NCBI GenBank assembly: GCA_009699795.1
Contig: WLNK01000031.1
Span: 1 to 9,976 of the forward strand
Length of the DNA stretch: 9,976 nucleotides
DNA from: Actinomycetota bacterium
Lineage (GTDB): Bacteria; Actinomycetota; Actinomycetes; Nanopelagicales; Nanopelagicaceae
Direction of reading: 5' to 3'
The first letter of the stretch is position 1. Each line of letters begins with the position of its first letter. Below are positions 1 through 5,316 of the stretch, one piece after another. The notes under the pieces are model-generated. The model worked only from the letters and a program-made list of their open reading frames with translations, made no database searches and was not told the origin of the DNA. Position numbers and translations under genes: made by a program.

Positions 1-339
1 GCAAGTTTCTGCGAACTCTACAAAGTCAGGCGCGATGCGATGCTTGAATCACTTGAACAACATTTTCCAAAGGAAGCAACATGGACAAAGCCTGGTGGCG
101 GATTCTATGTTTGGGTAAATCTTCCACCAGAAATTGATACCAAAGCGATGATGCCTAAGGCAATCGTTGCAAAGGTTGCATATGTGCCAGGAACTGCTTT
201 TTATGCAGATGGTTTCGGTAGCTGGTCGATGCGTCTTTCATACTGTCACCCAACACCTGAGCGCATTCGCGAAGGTGTCAAAGCCCTTGGCGGGATTGTT
301 AAGCAAGAGATGTCACGCCGCGGCGGCGCACTTAAATAA
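1..339 (+). CDS. PLP-dependent class I/II aminotransferase, C-terminal part (5' end outside window)
   Basis: The reading frame is open from the first base of the window and ends at TAA 337-339, giving 112 visible residues; the true start and the PLP-binding lysine lie upstream. Visible are YKVRRDAMLESLE at about residues 7-19, PGGGFYVWVNLP at about 31-42, YVPGTAFY, and SMRLSYC followed by PTPERIREGVKAL. These match the C-terminal small domain of fold-type I aminotransferases of the LysN/2-aminoadipate and MocR-like group, in which the Arg of the MRLSYC stretch normally binds the substrate alpha-carboxylate. The enzyme probably transfers amino groups between an amino acid and a 2-oxo acid in the cytoplasm, but the substrate cannot be read from this fragment. 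The gene converges on parB with no spacer between the two stop codons. The family is fairly sure; the specificity is unknown. Confidence 0.85.
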   Translation, partial: ASFCELYKVRRDAMLESLEQHFPKEATWTKPGGGFYVWVNLPPEIDTKAMMPKAIVAKVAYVPGTAFYADGFGSWSMRLSYCHPTPERIREGVKALGGIVKQEMSRRGGALK

Positions 340-1203
340 TTAACCCTCGATTAAATCAACAATGCGTTGCAAGTCTTCGCGGCCCGCAAATTCAATAACA
401 ATCTTGCCTTTACCTTTTCCGCCTTGCACAACAACGCGCGTATCTAGGTAATCACTCAATAATTCAGCTGCTGCGAGGGCTTCACCGGATGTGCCCTCTT
501 TGCCCTTCTTTTTAGCTGATTTTGCGCTTGGAGCGTGGACAGCAACAGCCTCTTCAGTTGCGCGAACACTTAAGCCTTCAGCAACAATTCTATTTGCGAG
601 CTTTTCGATGTCGTTTTCATCTGTAAGACCAAGAAGCGCGCGTGCATGTCCAGCAGAGATTACTCCTGCGGCAACTTTTCTCTGCACAGTTGCTGGCAAA
701 TTAAGTAAGCGCATCGTGTTTGAAATCAACGGGCGTGATCGTCCAAGCTTTGTCGCTAACTCTTCATGCGTGCAATTAAAATCAGTAAGTAATTGTGCGT
801 AAGCCGCGCCTTCTTCAAGTGGATTGAGTTGGCTTCGGTGAATGTTTTCGATGAGGGCTTCACGAAGAAGTTCGTTATCTGGAGTCTGTCTAATTATTAC
901 AGGAATTGTTTTTAGCCCCGCGGCTTTTGCCGCACGAAAGCGTCGCTCACCCATAATGAGTTCGTACTTACCACCAGAGGTTCTGCGAACAACTGGCGGC
1001 TGGAGAATTCCAATTTCTTTAATGGATGCTACTAATTCGTTAAGTGCACTCTCATCAAAGACTGTACGTGGTTGTCGTGGGTTTGGTGAAATTAAATCAA
1101 TTGAAACTTCATTCTGTTGTGCAACTTCTGTTCCTGCAACAGTAAGTGAAGTTGGAATCAGCGAATCTAAATTAGTACCAAGACCACCGCGTTTACTTGC
1201 CAT
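340..1203 (-). CDS. parB: Chromosome-partitioning protein ParB
   Basis: ParB is a CTP-dependent DNA clamp that loads at parS sites, spreads along DNA, recruits SMC/condensin and is moved by ParA so that sister origins separate. The 287-residue length is normal for a compact chromosomal ParB. The N-terminus has KRGGLGTNLDSLIP (residues 4-17), the short motif that contacts ParA. The nuclease/CTPase-like domain holds PNPRQPR (40-46), GERRFRA (85-91) and ENIHRSQLNPLEE (119-131; the usual Gln of ENxQR is His here). A helix-turn-helix at about 144-165 should bind parS. A Lys-rich linker (about 228-236) leads to a C-terminal dimerisation domain. The ATG start overlaps the parA stop by one base (TAATG), so the pair is translationally coupled; a GGGAG ribosome site lies 10 nt upstream. 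Two parS-type sites lie nearby at 2088 and 2675. Confidence 0.97.
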   Translation of the reverse strand: MASKRGGLGTNLDSLIPTSLTVAGTEVAQQNEVSIDLISPNPRQPRTVFDESALNELVASIKEIGILQPPVVRRTSGGKYELIMGERRFRAAKAAGLKTIPVIIRQTPDNELLREALIENIHRSQLNPLEEGAAYAQLLTDFNCTHEELATKLGRSRPLISNTMRLLNLPATVQRKVAAGVISAGHARALLGLTDENDIEKLANRIVAEGLSVRATEEAVAVHAPSAKSAKKKGKEGTSGEALAAAELLSDYLDTRVVVQGGKGKGKIVIEFAGREDLQRIVDLIEG

Positions 1204-2105
1204 TATGCGGTCTCTCCCTCTTTTTTGTAATTAATACTTACAACATTTGAATCAAAGTTGGCGTCTAGCTTTGGTTTTCCGCGCTCTGCTATTTCTCTTG
1301 CAACTTGCATATAGGCAATAGCGCCAGGTGAAACAGGATCGTATGTCATTACTGTTTGATCATAAGAAGGCGCTTCAGATACACGTACTGCGCGAGGAAT
1401 CGGAATATCAATCAACTCGTTTGGAAAATGTTGGCGAACATTATCTGCAACATCATTTGATAAACGTGTTCTTCCATCAAACATCGTCAGAACAATTGTT
1501 GAAAGTTCTAGAGATGGATTAAGTCTTTTCTTAACAACTCCATAAGTTTCAAGAAGTTGTGACAAGCCTTCAAGCGCGTAGTACTCAGTTTGAATTGGAA
1601 TTAATAACTCTTTAGCTGCAGCGAGCGCATTAACAGTTAACAAACCAAGTGAAGGTGGGCAATCAATAAAAACATAATCGTAATTCGGGCTAATTTCTTC
1701 GAGCGCTTCTTTCAATCGAAGTTCTCGTGCCACCATTGAAACTAATTCAACTTCCGCATTTGCAAGAGATGAATTTGAAGGGATGCAATCAAGGGCTGGG
1801 AAACCAGCGACTTTCTTAATTACTGAAGCGATTGGGGAGTTGCCCATAAGTACGTCATAAATGCCCTCGGTATCACGGTGAGGGACCCCGAGAGCTGTAC
1901 TTGCATTTCCCTGTGGATCTAAATCAATAACCAGCACGCGCAAGCCACCCATAGCCATGGCTGCAGCAACATTGACCGTTGTGGTGGTTTTACCGACCCC
2001 GCCCTTTTGGTTGGCCACGGTGAAAATTCGGGTGGAAACCGGTTTGGCCATCGCCTCTTTTAGGCGGCGAACGCCGATAACTTTCGTTGTTTCACGTGAA
2101 TCCAC
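1203..2105 (-). CDS. parA: Chromosome-partitioning ATPase ParA (Soj family)
   Basis: ParA is a Walker-type ATPase that binds the nucleoid non-specifically as an ATP dimer; ParB stimulates its ATPase and this gradient pulls the origins apart. The deviant Walker A motif KGGVGKTT is at residues 34-41, Walker A' DLDPQGN at 61-67 and Walker B VFIDCPPS at 145-152. FDGRTRLSNDV (about 209-219) and IPRAVRVSEAPS (about 236-247) are typical of chromosomal Soj proteins. The chosen start is GTG at 2103-2105, which gives 300 residues, leaves 8 nt after rsmG and keeps the N-terminal extension common in actinobacterial ParA. An ATG at 2049-2051 (residue 19) with a close upstream GAGG would give 282 residues and cannot be excluded. 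With the GTG start, a parS-like site encodes residues 2-6, DSRET. The stop overlaps the parB start. The family is certain; the start is moderately certain. Confidence 0.96.
   Translation of the reverse strand: MDSRETTKVIGVRRLKEAMAKPVSTRIFTVANQKGGVGKTTTTVNVAAAMAMGGLRVLVIDLDPQGNASTALGVPHRDTEGIYDVLMGNSPIASVIKKVAGFPALDCIPSNSSLANAEVELVSMVARELRLKEALEEISPNYDYVFIDCPPSLGLLTVNALAAAKELLIPIQTEYYALEGLSQLLETYGVVKKRLNPSLELSTIVLTMFDGRTRLSNDVADNVRQHFPNELIDIPIPRAVRVSEAPSYDQTVMTYDPVSPGAIAYMQVAREIAERGKPKLDANFDSNVVSINYKKEGETA
2088..2103. promoter_or_regulatory. parS-like ParB-binding site at the parA 5' end
   Basis: The plus-strand sequence TGTTTCACGTGAATCC matches the known bacterial parS consensus TGTTTCACGTGAAACA at 14 of 16 positions, including the full TTCACGTGAA core. 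It lies inside the first codons of parA if the GTG start is used, or in its leader if the ATG at 2051 is the start. ParB bound here could both nucleate partition complexes and affect parAB expression. Binding itself is inferred from the consensus. Confidence 0.8.
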
Positions 2106-2113
2106 GCGCCTAT

Positions 2114-2701
2114 CTAAGCACCCTTTTTGATGGCGACTATGCGACCCATTTCAATTCCATCGAGGGTAATTTCATGCAGGGTGGCACCTTTTACGCCCTC
2201 CATCTCAGCTGCGGCAGACTCCCCCTTCATTGCAAGGAGTGATCCCCCGGTTTTAACCATGTGCCAGCTGATTTTCTTTAATTTTTCCAGCGGGGCAACG
2301 GCTCTAGCAGTTACAAAATCAGCGCTTTTCTTAACGTCTTCGGCTCGTCCTCGAATGACTTCAATTGAACTCCCTGCGGTGGCCTCTTTTAGGAATTCAA
2401 CCCTGCGTTCAAGGGGCTCAATGAGGGTAACTTTCAAATCTGGGCGGGCAAGTGCAATCACAATGCCGGGTAAACCAGCCCCCGAACCGATATCAAAGAG
2501 GGATGCCCCTTGCGGCAAAAGCTGGGTTACGGGAAGACAGTTGAAGATATGGCGCTCCCAGATCCGCTCGCCTTCGCGGGGTCCGATCAGCCCTCTTTCA
2601 ATCCCCGCAGTGACCAGGAAATCGGCATAGGCCAGAATCTCCTTTTTTGAGCTTGGGAAGTACCGCTCAATCAGGGTTTCACGTGAAACTGGCTCCGCCA
2701 T
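2114..2701 (-). CDS. rsmG: 16S rRNA (guanine-N7)-methyltransferase RsmG (GidB)
   Basis: RsmG transfers a methyl group from S-adenosylmethionine to N7 of G527 (E. coli numbering) in 16S rRNA; loss of it gives low-level streptomycin resistance in several bacteria. The protein has 195 residues, slightly short at the C-terminus compared with the usual 205-240. The family pattern is clear: ERYFP near residue 12, LFDIGSGAGLPGIVIALARP at 68-87 (the SAM-binding motif I), VTLIEPLERRVEFL at 91-104 and TARAVAPLEKL at 131-141. The ATG at 2699-2701 follows jag by 7 nt with no obvious Shine-Dalgarno sequence, which suggests translational coupling. Codons 5-9 (VSRET) are encoded by a parS palindrome, a known arrangement for gidB genes near origins. 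parA follows after 8 nt. Confidence 0.96.
   Translation of the reverse strand: MAEPVSRETLIERYFPSSKKEILAYADFLVTAGIERGLIGPREGERIWERHIFNCLPVTQLLPQGASLFDIGSGAGLPGIVIALARPDLKVTLIEPLERRVEFLKEATAGSSIEVIRGRAEDVKKSADFVTARAVAPLEKLKKISWHMVKTGGSLLAMKGESAAAEMEGVKGATLHEITLDGIEMGRIVAIKKGA
2675..2690. promoter_or_regulatory. parS site at the rsmG 5' end
   Basis: GTTTCACGTGAAAC at 2676-2689 is a perfect 14-bp palindrome identical to the inner 14 bases of the consensus parS; only the outermost two of the 16 bases differ. It lies in codons 4-9 of rsmG. It is the better of the two parS sites in the window and lies about 2.6 kb from dnaA, as expected for an origin-proximal centromere-like site. Confidence 0.92.
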
Positions 2702-2708
2702 AGCTGGC

Positions 2709-3230
2709 TTACGCTGGGTAAATCACTACAAAGCGGTTTGGATCTTCGCCATCTGACTCCGAGGTAAGGCCAAGGCTCTGGATTGTGTCGTGGATGATCT
2801 TGCGCTCAAAAGCGTTCATTGGGTCGAGCTTGATTGAGGCGCCGGTTGTCTTTGCTTCCTCTGCCATCTTCTCAGCCAGAGCGGTGAGCTCCTTGCGACG
2901 CCCGGCACGGAAACCATCGATATCGAGCATGAGGCGGCTGCGATCTCCCGTTGCTGTCTGAACAGCCAAGCGGGTGAGCTCCTGGATTGCATCCAGCACT
3001 TCGCCTTCCTGTCCTACGAGGTGGCGAAGCTTTCCGCCAACAATTGCAAGAGCAGCGCGGTCGTTCTCCACGTCAATATCAATATCACCGTCGAGATCGG
3101 CGATATCTAGCAAGCCCTCTAGGTAGTCGGCTGCAATATCGCCTTCTTCTTCAAGCTTTGCTACGCCCTTTGGCGCCTTCTTCTCTGTGGTCTCTTCTTT
3201 TTCCAGTACTTCTGCATCTTTCTTAGCCAT
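2709..3230 (-). CDS. jag: KH/R3H-domain RNA-binding protein KhpB (Jag, SpoIIIJ-associated)
   Basis: KhpB/Jag is a cytoplasmic RNA-binding protein that in other Gram-positive bacteria pairs with KhpA and influences cell elongation and division; its RNA targets here are unknown. The 173 residues comprise a charged, low-complexity N-terminus rich in Lys and Glu (1-30), a KH-like domain at about 35-100 whose GxxG-type loop is LVGQEGEVL (71-79), and an R3H domain at about 108-173 containing ERKIIHD, with the diagnostic Arg143 and His147. The protein ends FVVIYPA, typical for the family. The ATG at 3228-3230 is preceded by a good AGGAG (3237-3241) seven nucleotides away. A candidate promoter lies immediately upstream. 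It is followed by rsmG after 7 nt and preceded by yidC, the usual partner. Confidence 0.95.
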   Translation of the reverse strand: MAKKDAEVLEKEETTEKKAPKGVAKLEEEGDIAADYLEGLLDIADLDGDIDIDVENDRAALAIVGGKLRHLVGQEGEVLDAIQELTRLAVQTATGDRSRLMLDIDGFRAGRRKELTALAEKMAEEAKTTGASIKLDPMNAFERKIIHDTIQSLGLTSESDGEDPNRFVVIYPA

Positions 3231-3245
3231 TTTACTCTCCTATTG

Positions 3246-3254
3246 AGTGGATAA
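3246..3254 (-). promoter_or_regulatory. DnaA-box-like 9-mer in the yidC-jag gap
   Basis: The minus strand reads TTATCCACT, one mismatch (last base) from the DnaA-box consensus TTATCCACA. It overlaps the end of the candidate TAGGAT -10 element and the likely transcription start of jag. A single 8/9 match can occur by chance, so DnaA binding is only a possibility. Confidence 0.35.
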
Positions 3255-3281
3255 TCCTAATTGGTATGAATTGATGGTAAA
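3254..3281 (-). promoter_or_regulatory. Candidate internal promoter for jag-rsmG-parA-parB
   Basis: On the minus strand TTTACC (3276-3281) and TAGGAT (3254-3259) are separated by 16 nt. TAGGAT is a common actinobacterial -10 hexamer, while the -35 match is weak. Transcription would begin about 16-18 nt before the jag ATG. It lies in the largest gap (59 nt) of the minus-strand cluster, where an internal promoter would be expected. Confidence 0.4.
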
Positions 3282-3289
3282 TGTCCGAA

Positions 3290-4216
3290 TTACTTCTTCT
3301 TCTTTTTCTTCTTCTTTGGTTGCTGGCGTTGTCCCGAAACATCTCCCGCTTGGCCTTCTTCCCCACTTGGGTTCTGGTCATCTGAGTCGATCGAATTTTC
3401 TCTTCCTTCAAGCTTTGCCTTATGAGCACGCTTTCTCTGTAACTCTTCAAATGCCGGCGAACCAGGAGTTGGGTTTCGCTTAATTACGTAGAACTGCTGA
3501 CCCCATGTCCAGAGGTTTGTCGTTGACCAGTAGATCAAAACACCAACTGGGAAGTTAACACCTGAAACAGCAAAAATGATTGGGAATACATAGAGCATTA
3601 TTTTTTGTTGTTGCAACATCATGTTGTTACTGGAATCCATCTTTGGCATTCCCTTAACCATGAGCTGACGCTGTGTTGTAAATGTTGTTGCAGACATCAG
3701 TGCAATCAAAAGAACAGTAACGATTTTTACACTTGTATCTGATGATCCTAGGAAGCTTTCACCAAAGGATGCGCCAAAGAATTTAGCGTTCTGGATTGAT
3801 GCTAAGTATTCACCTTTGAGATAACCGTGTGGATTGTTTTTTGCAATTCCGTTAAGGACTGTAAATAGTGCAAAAAATATTGGGGCTTGGGCAAGGATTG
3901 GAAAACAAGAAGCAAGAGGGTTTGTCTTGTGCTCCTTGTATAGCTTCATCATCTCTTCAGATTGCTTCTGACGATCATCTTTATACTTTGTCTGAATCGC
4001 CTTCATATGTGGCTGAATTGCAGTAAGTGCCCGCTGGCTCTTAATTTGCTTTACGAAGAGTGGAATCAAAATGATACGGATTAAAACAACAAGTCCAACG
4101 ATGGATAGCGCCCATGTAACGCCGCTATCTTTGCCGAACATTGGAGAGAGGAATTTATGGAATGTAACCATTACCCCTGAAACAATTAAGTACAACGGAT
4201 TGAGAATTGCTCCCAT
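3290..4216 (-). CDS. yidC: Membrane protein insertase YidC (Oxa1/SpoIIIJ family)
   Basis: YidC inserts and folds membrane proteins in the cytoplasmic membrane, alone or with the Sec translocon. The 308 residues follow the Gram-positive form: hydrophobic segments at about 5-25, 34-55, 104-124, 163-180 and 207-232; the conserved Arg47 of the hydrophilic groove in LIRIILIPLFVKQ; a cytoplasmic hairpin at about 58-98; and NPLASCFPILAQAPIFFALF (99-118), the family signature. No lipoprotein signal box is visible. The C-terminal tail is long and charged (about 245-308) and ends in eight consecutive Lys; basic YidC tails are known to help ribosome binding. The ATG overlaps the yidD stop (TAATG) and its AGGAG (4224-4228) lies inside the yidD 3' end. 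jag follows after 59 nt. Confidence 0.97.
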   Translation of the reverse strand: MGAILNPLYLIVSGVMVTFHKFLSPMFGKDSGVTWALSIVGLVVLIRIILIPLFVKQIKSQRALTAIQPHMKAIQTKYKDDRQKQSEEMMKLYKEHKTNPLASCFPILAQAPIFFALFTVLNGIAKNNPHGYLKGEYLASIQNAKFFGASFGESFLGSSDTSVKIVTVLLIALMSATTFTTQRQLMVKGMPKMDSSNNMMLQQQKIMLYVFPIIFAVSGVNFPVGVLIYWSTTNLWTWGQQFYVIKRNPTPGSPAFEELQRKRAHKAKLEGRENSIDSDDQNPSGEEGQAGDVSGQRQQPKKKKKKKK

Positions 4217-4482
4217 TATTTGGCTCCTACTGTTTGTTGGATAGTTCTAAAACCTGCGGTCTGCACTGCTTTTTCAGGCACGTAATCAACTCCGCCATGT
4301 GACCATGGGTTGCAGCGGACCACTCGCCAAAGCGCCATCGCCAGCCCCTTTACTCCATAGCGACCAATCGCCGTGATCGCATATGAAGAACATGATGGGT
4401 AATACTTACAACGCGGTGCAAAGGCAGGAGAAATCCACTTTTGATAAAAGCGGATTGGAGCTACAACAATTTTTCTAATCAT
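4216..4482 (-). CDS. yidD: Membrane protein insertion efficiency factor YidD
   Basis: This 88-residue protein belongs to the YidD (DUF37/haemolytic) family, small membrane-associated proteins that assist YidC-dependent insertion. It contains the family block CKYYPSCSSYA (residues 25-35) with its two Cys, then RCNPWSHGGVDYVP (56-69), and an amphipathic N-terminus (IRFYQKWISP). Length and motifs are standard. The ATG at 4480-4482 overlaps the rnpA TGA by four bases (ATGA) and the stop overlaps the yidC ATG, so it is probably translated by coupling. It has no clear Shine-Dalgarno sequence of its own. Its position between rnpA and yidC is conserved across many bacteria. Confidence 0.96.
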   Translation of the reverse strand: MIRKIVVAPIRFYQKWISPAFAPRCKYYPSCSSYAITAIGRYGVKGLAMALWRVVRCNPWSHGGVDYVPEKAVQTAGFRTIQQTVGAK

Positions 4483-4850
4483 CTGGCAGCAACCTTTGCT
4501 TGACGTTCCAAAAGTTTGGTTACAAGGCTTTCAATCTCTGTAGAAATGCTGTTTGTTAAAACAAGTGCCGAACTCTTCTTCTGTGACAGAGCGCGAACTA
4601 CAAGCAGCGATCCGTTGGGGAGTTTTGTAACTTGGGCAGCAAGTGCGTGACGAACTTTGCGAGCAAGTGCGTGACGCGCAACTGATCCGCCGACAGTTTT
4701 ATTAATAATGAGTCCACATTTTGCGCCAGCTTCTGAGGCAGGTGAGATGTAGAGATATCCAACGAAATTTTCTACCGTGACACGAATCCCGCTCTTTGTT
4801 GTGCGAGCAAAGTCTTCGCTTGCTGTTAAACGTGCGTTTTTAGGCAGCAC
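4479..4850 (-). CDS. rnpA: Ribonuclease P protein component RnpA
   Basis: RnpA is the basic protein subunit of RNase P; with the catalytic RNA it removes 5' leaders from precursor tRNAs. The 123 residues begin MLPKNARLTASEDFARTTKS, the typical family N-terminus, which supports the GTG start at 4848-4850. An AGGAG lies six nucleotides upstream. The central basic helix reads VARHALARKVRHAL (about 56-69), the actinobacterial version (RHxxAR..RH) of the RNR motif that contacts the RNA. GSLLVVRAL (about 79-87) follows. The gene lies 25 nt downstream of rpmH and overlaps yidD by 4 nt, so it is co-transcribed with both. The RNase P RNA gene is not in this window. Confidence 0.95.
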   Translation of the reverse strand: MLPKNARLTASEDFARTTKSGIRVTVENFVGYLYISPASEAGAKCGLIINKTVGGSVARHALARKVRHALAAQVTKLPNGSLLVVRALSQKKSSALVLTNSISTEIESLVTKLLERQAKVAAR

Positions 4851-4875
4851 GAGAAGCTCCTGTGCGGATCTTTAC

Positions 4876-5013
4876 TTACGCAGAGAGGCGAGCGCGGCCC
4901 TTAGCGCGGCGAGCAGAGAGAACTGCACGGCCTGCACGTGTTGCCATGCGGGCACGGAAGCCATGCTTCTTGGCACGGCGGCGTGTATTAGGTTGGAAAG
5001 TGCGCTTTGTCAT
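4876..5013 (-). CDS. rpmH: 50S ribosomal protein L34 (bL34)
   Basis: This short gene of 45 codons plus stop encodes the highly basic L34 protein of the large ribosomal subunit. The translation starts MTKRTFQPNTRRRAKKHGFR and ends GRARLSA, with RMATRAGRAVLSARR in the middle; this is the complete canonical L34 sequence. The ATG at 5011-5013 is preceded by a strong AAGGAG (5019-5024) five nucleotides away, and the stop TAA is at 4876-4878. It is the first gene of the minus-strand operon and is followed by rnpA after 25 nt, the near-universal rpmH-rnpA arrangement beside the origin. A candidate promoter and a leader palindrome lie upstream. Confidence 0.98.
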   Translation of the reverse strand: MTKRTFQPNTRRRAKKHGFRARMATRAGRAVLSARRAKGRARLSA

Positions 5014-5043
5014 GATGACTCCTTCAAAACTCTTGTACTGCTG

Positions 5044-5058
5044 GCCGAGCGGCTCGGC
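5044..5058. repeat. Perfect palindrome in the rpmH leader
   Basis: GCCGAGC-G-GCTCGGC is a 7-bp inverted repeat with a one-base centre, about 30 nt upstream of the rpmH start codon. It is not followed by a run of T on either strand, so it is not an ordinary terminator. It could be a leader hairpin in the rpmH mRNA or a protein-binding operator. Confidence 0.6.
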
Positions 5059-5113
5059 TATTCATAAATGTGTGGTGCATTTGGTAGTAAATACGGGGGA
5101 AGCAAGGGGTGTA

Positions 5114-5143
5114 ACGGTACGGGGCGAGGTTGCGCTCGGTCAA
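5114..5143 (-). promoter_or_regulatory. Candidate promoter for rpmH-rnpA-yidD-yidC
   Basis: On the minus strand TTGACC (5138-5143) and TACCGT (5114-5119) are separated by 18 nt, a good fit to a housekeeping-sigma promoter with a five-out-of-six -35 element. The start would fall near 5107, giving a leader of roughly 95 nt that contains the 5044-5058 palindrome. Confidence 0.55.
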
Positions 5144-5165
5144 ACCCGTGGCGGGCAGATATCGG

Positions 5166-5174
5166 TGTGGATAA
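5166..5174 (-). promoter_or_regulatory. DnaA box (perfect TTATCCACA)
   Basis: TGTGGATAA on the plus strand is the exact complement of the consensus DnaA box TTATCCACA. It is the outermost of four boxes upstream of dnaA and lies about 20 bp from the -35 of the rpmH promoter candidate. Confidence 0.85.
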
Positions 5175-5213
5175 CCACTTGCTTTTCCAGTAAATGACCC
5201 CTATTTTGACGCC

Positions 5214-5222
5214 CTGTCCACA
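5214..5222 (+). promoter_or_regulatory. DnaA box (CTGTCCACA, one mismatch)
   Basis: CTGTCCACA differs at one position from TTGTCCACA, the form preferred in actinobacteria. It is the only plus-oriented box upstream of dnaA. Confidence 0.6.
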
Positions 5223-5236
5223 GGCATCCGTCGCTT

Positions 5237-5267
5237 TTGGTCGAAAAGAAGGCTAAACCCCTACTTT
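5237..5267 (+). promoter_or_regulatory. Weak candidate dnaA promoter
   Basis: TTGGTC (5237-5242) and TACTTT (5262-5267) are spaced by 19 nt. The match is weak, but a start near 5274 would put the two DnaA boxes at 5279-5299 in the early transcribed region, a suitable place for autorepression. It is included as a best guess only. Confidence 0.25.
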
Positions 5268-5278
5268 AGACCACAGCC

Positions 5279-5287
5279 TGTGGATAA
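5279..5287 (-). promoter_or_regulatory. DnaA box (perfect TTATCCACA) before dnaA
   Basis: TGTGGATAA on the plus strand is a perfect box. It also forms part of the palindrome CCACAG-C-CTGTGG (5271-5283). With the neighbouring box at 5291 it makes a pair 12 bp apart, just upstream of the dnaA ribosome site. Confidence 0.85.
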
Positions 5288-5290
5288 CTC

Positions 5291-5299
5291 TGTGGATAC
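5291..5299 (-). promoter_or_regulatory. DnaA box (GTATCCACA, one mismatch) before dnaA
   Basis: TGTGGATAC on the plus strand is one mismatch from the consensus. It ends five bases before the AGGAAGG ribosome site of dnaA; bound DnaA here would be well placed to block its own transcription. Confidence 0.7.
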
Positions 5300-5316
5300 T
5301 CCTAGGAAGGTTCGAA

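Larger units (their letters stand above)
5014..5316. other. rpmH-dnaA divergent intergenic region, upstream part of the origin region
   Basis: This 303-bp gap separates the divergent rpmH and dnaA genes. It contains the rpmH promoter candidate and leader palindrome, four DnaA boxes (5166, 5214, 5279, 5291) and the dnaA ribosome site AGGAAGG (5304-5310). No repeated trio motif follows any of these boxes, so unwinding more probably occurs on the dnaA-dnaN side. The region is best seen as dnaA regulatory DNA and perhaps an accessory half of a bipartite origin. Confidence 0.75.

Noticed and set aside
1328..1335. GTGAAACA half of a parS site inside parA
   Set aside because: Only the right half matches the consensus; the left half is unrelated, so it is not palindromic and ParB binding is unlikely.
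4777..5197. Two plus-strand open frames across rnpA, rpmH and their leader
   Set aside because: They are antisense shadows of the Arg/Lys-rich rpmH and rnpA genes; the real coding strand gives perfect L34 and RnpA sequences.
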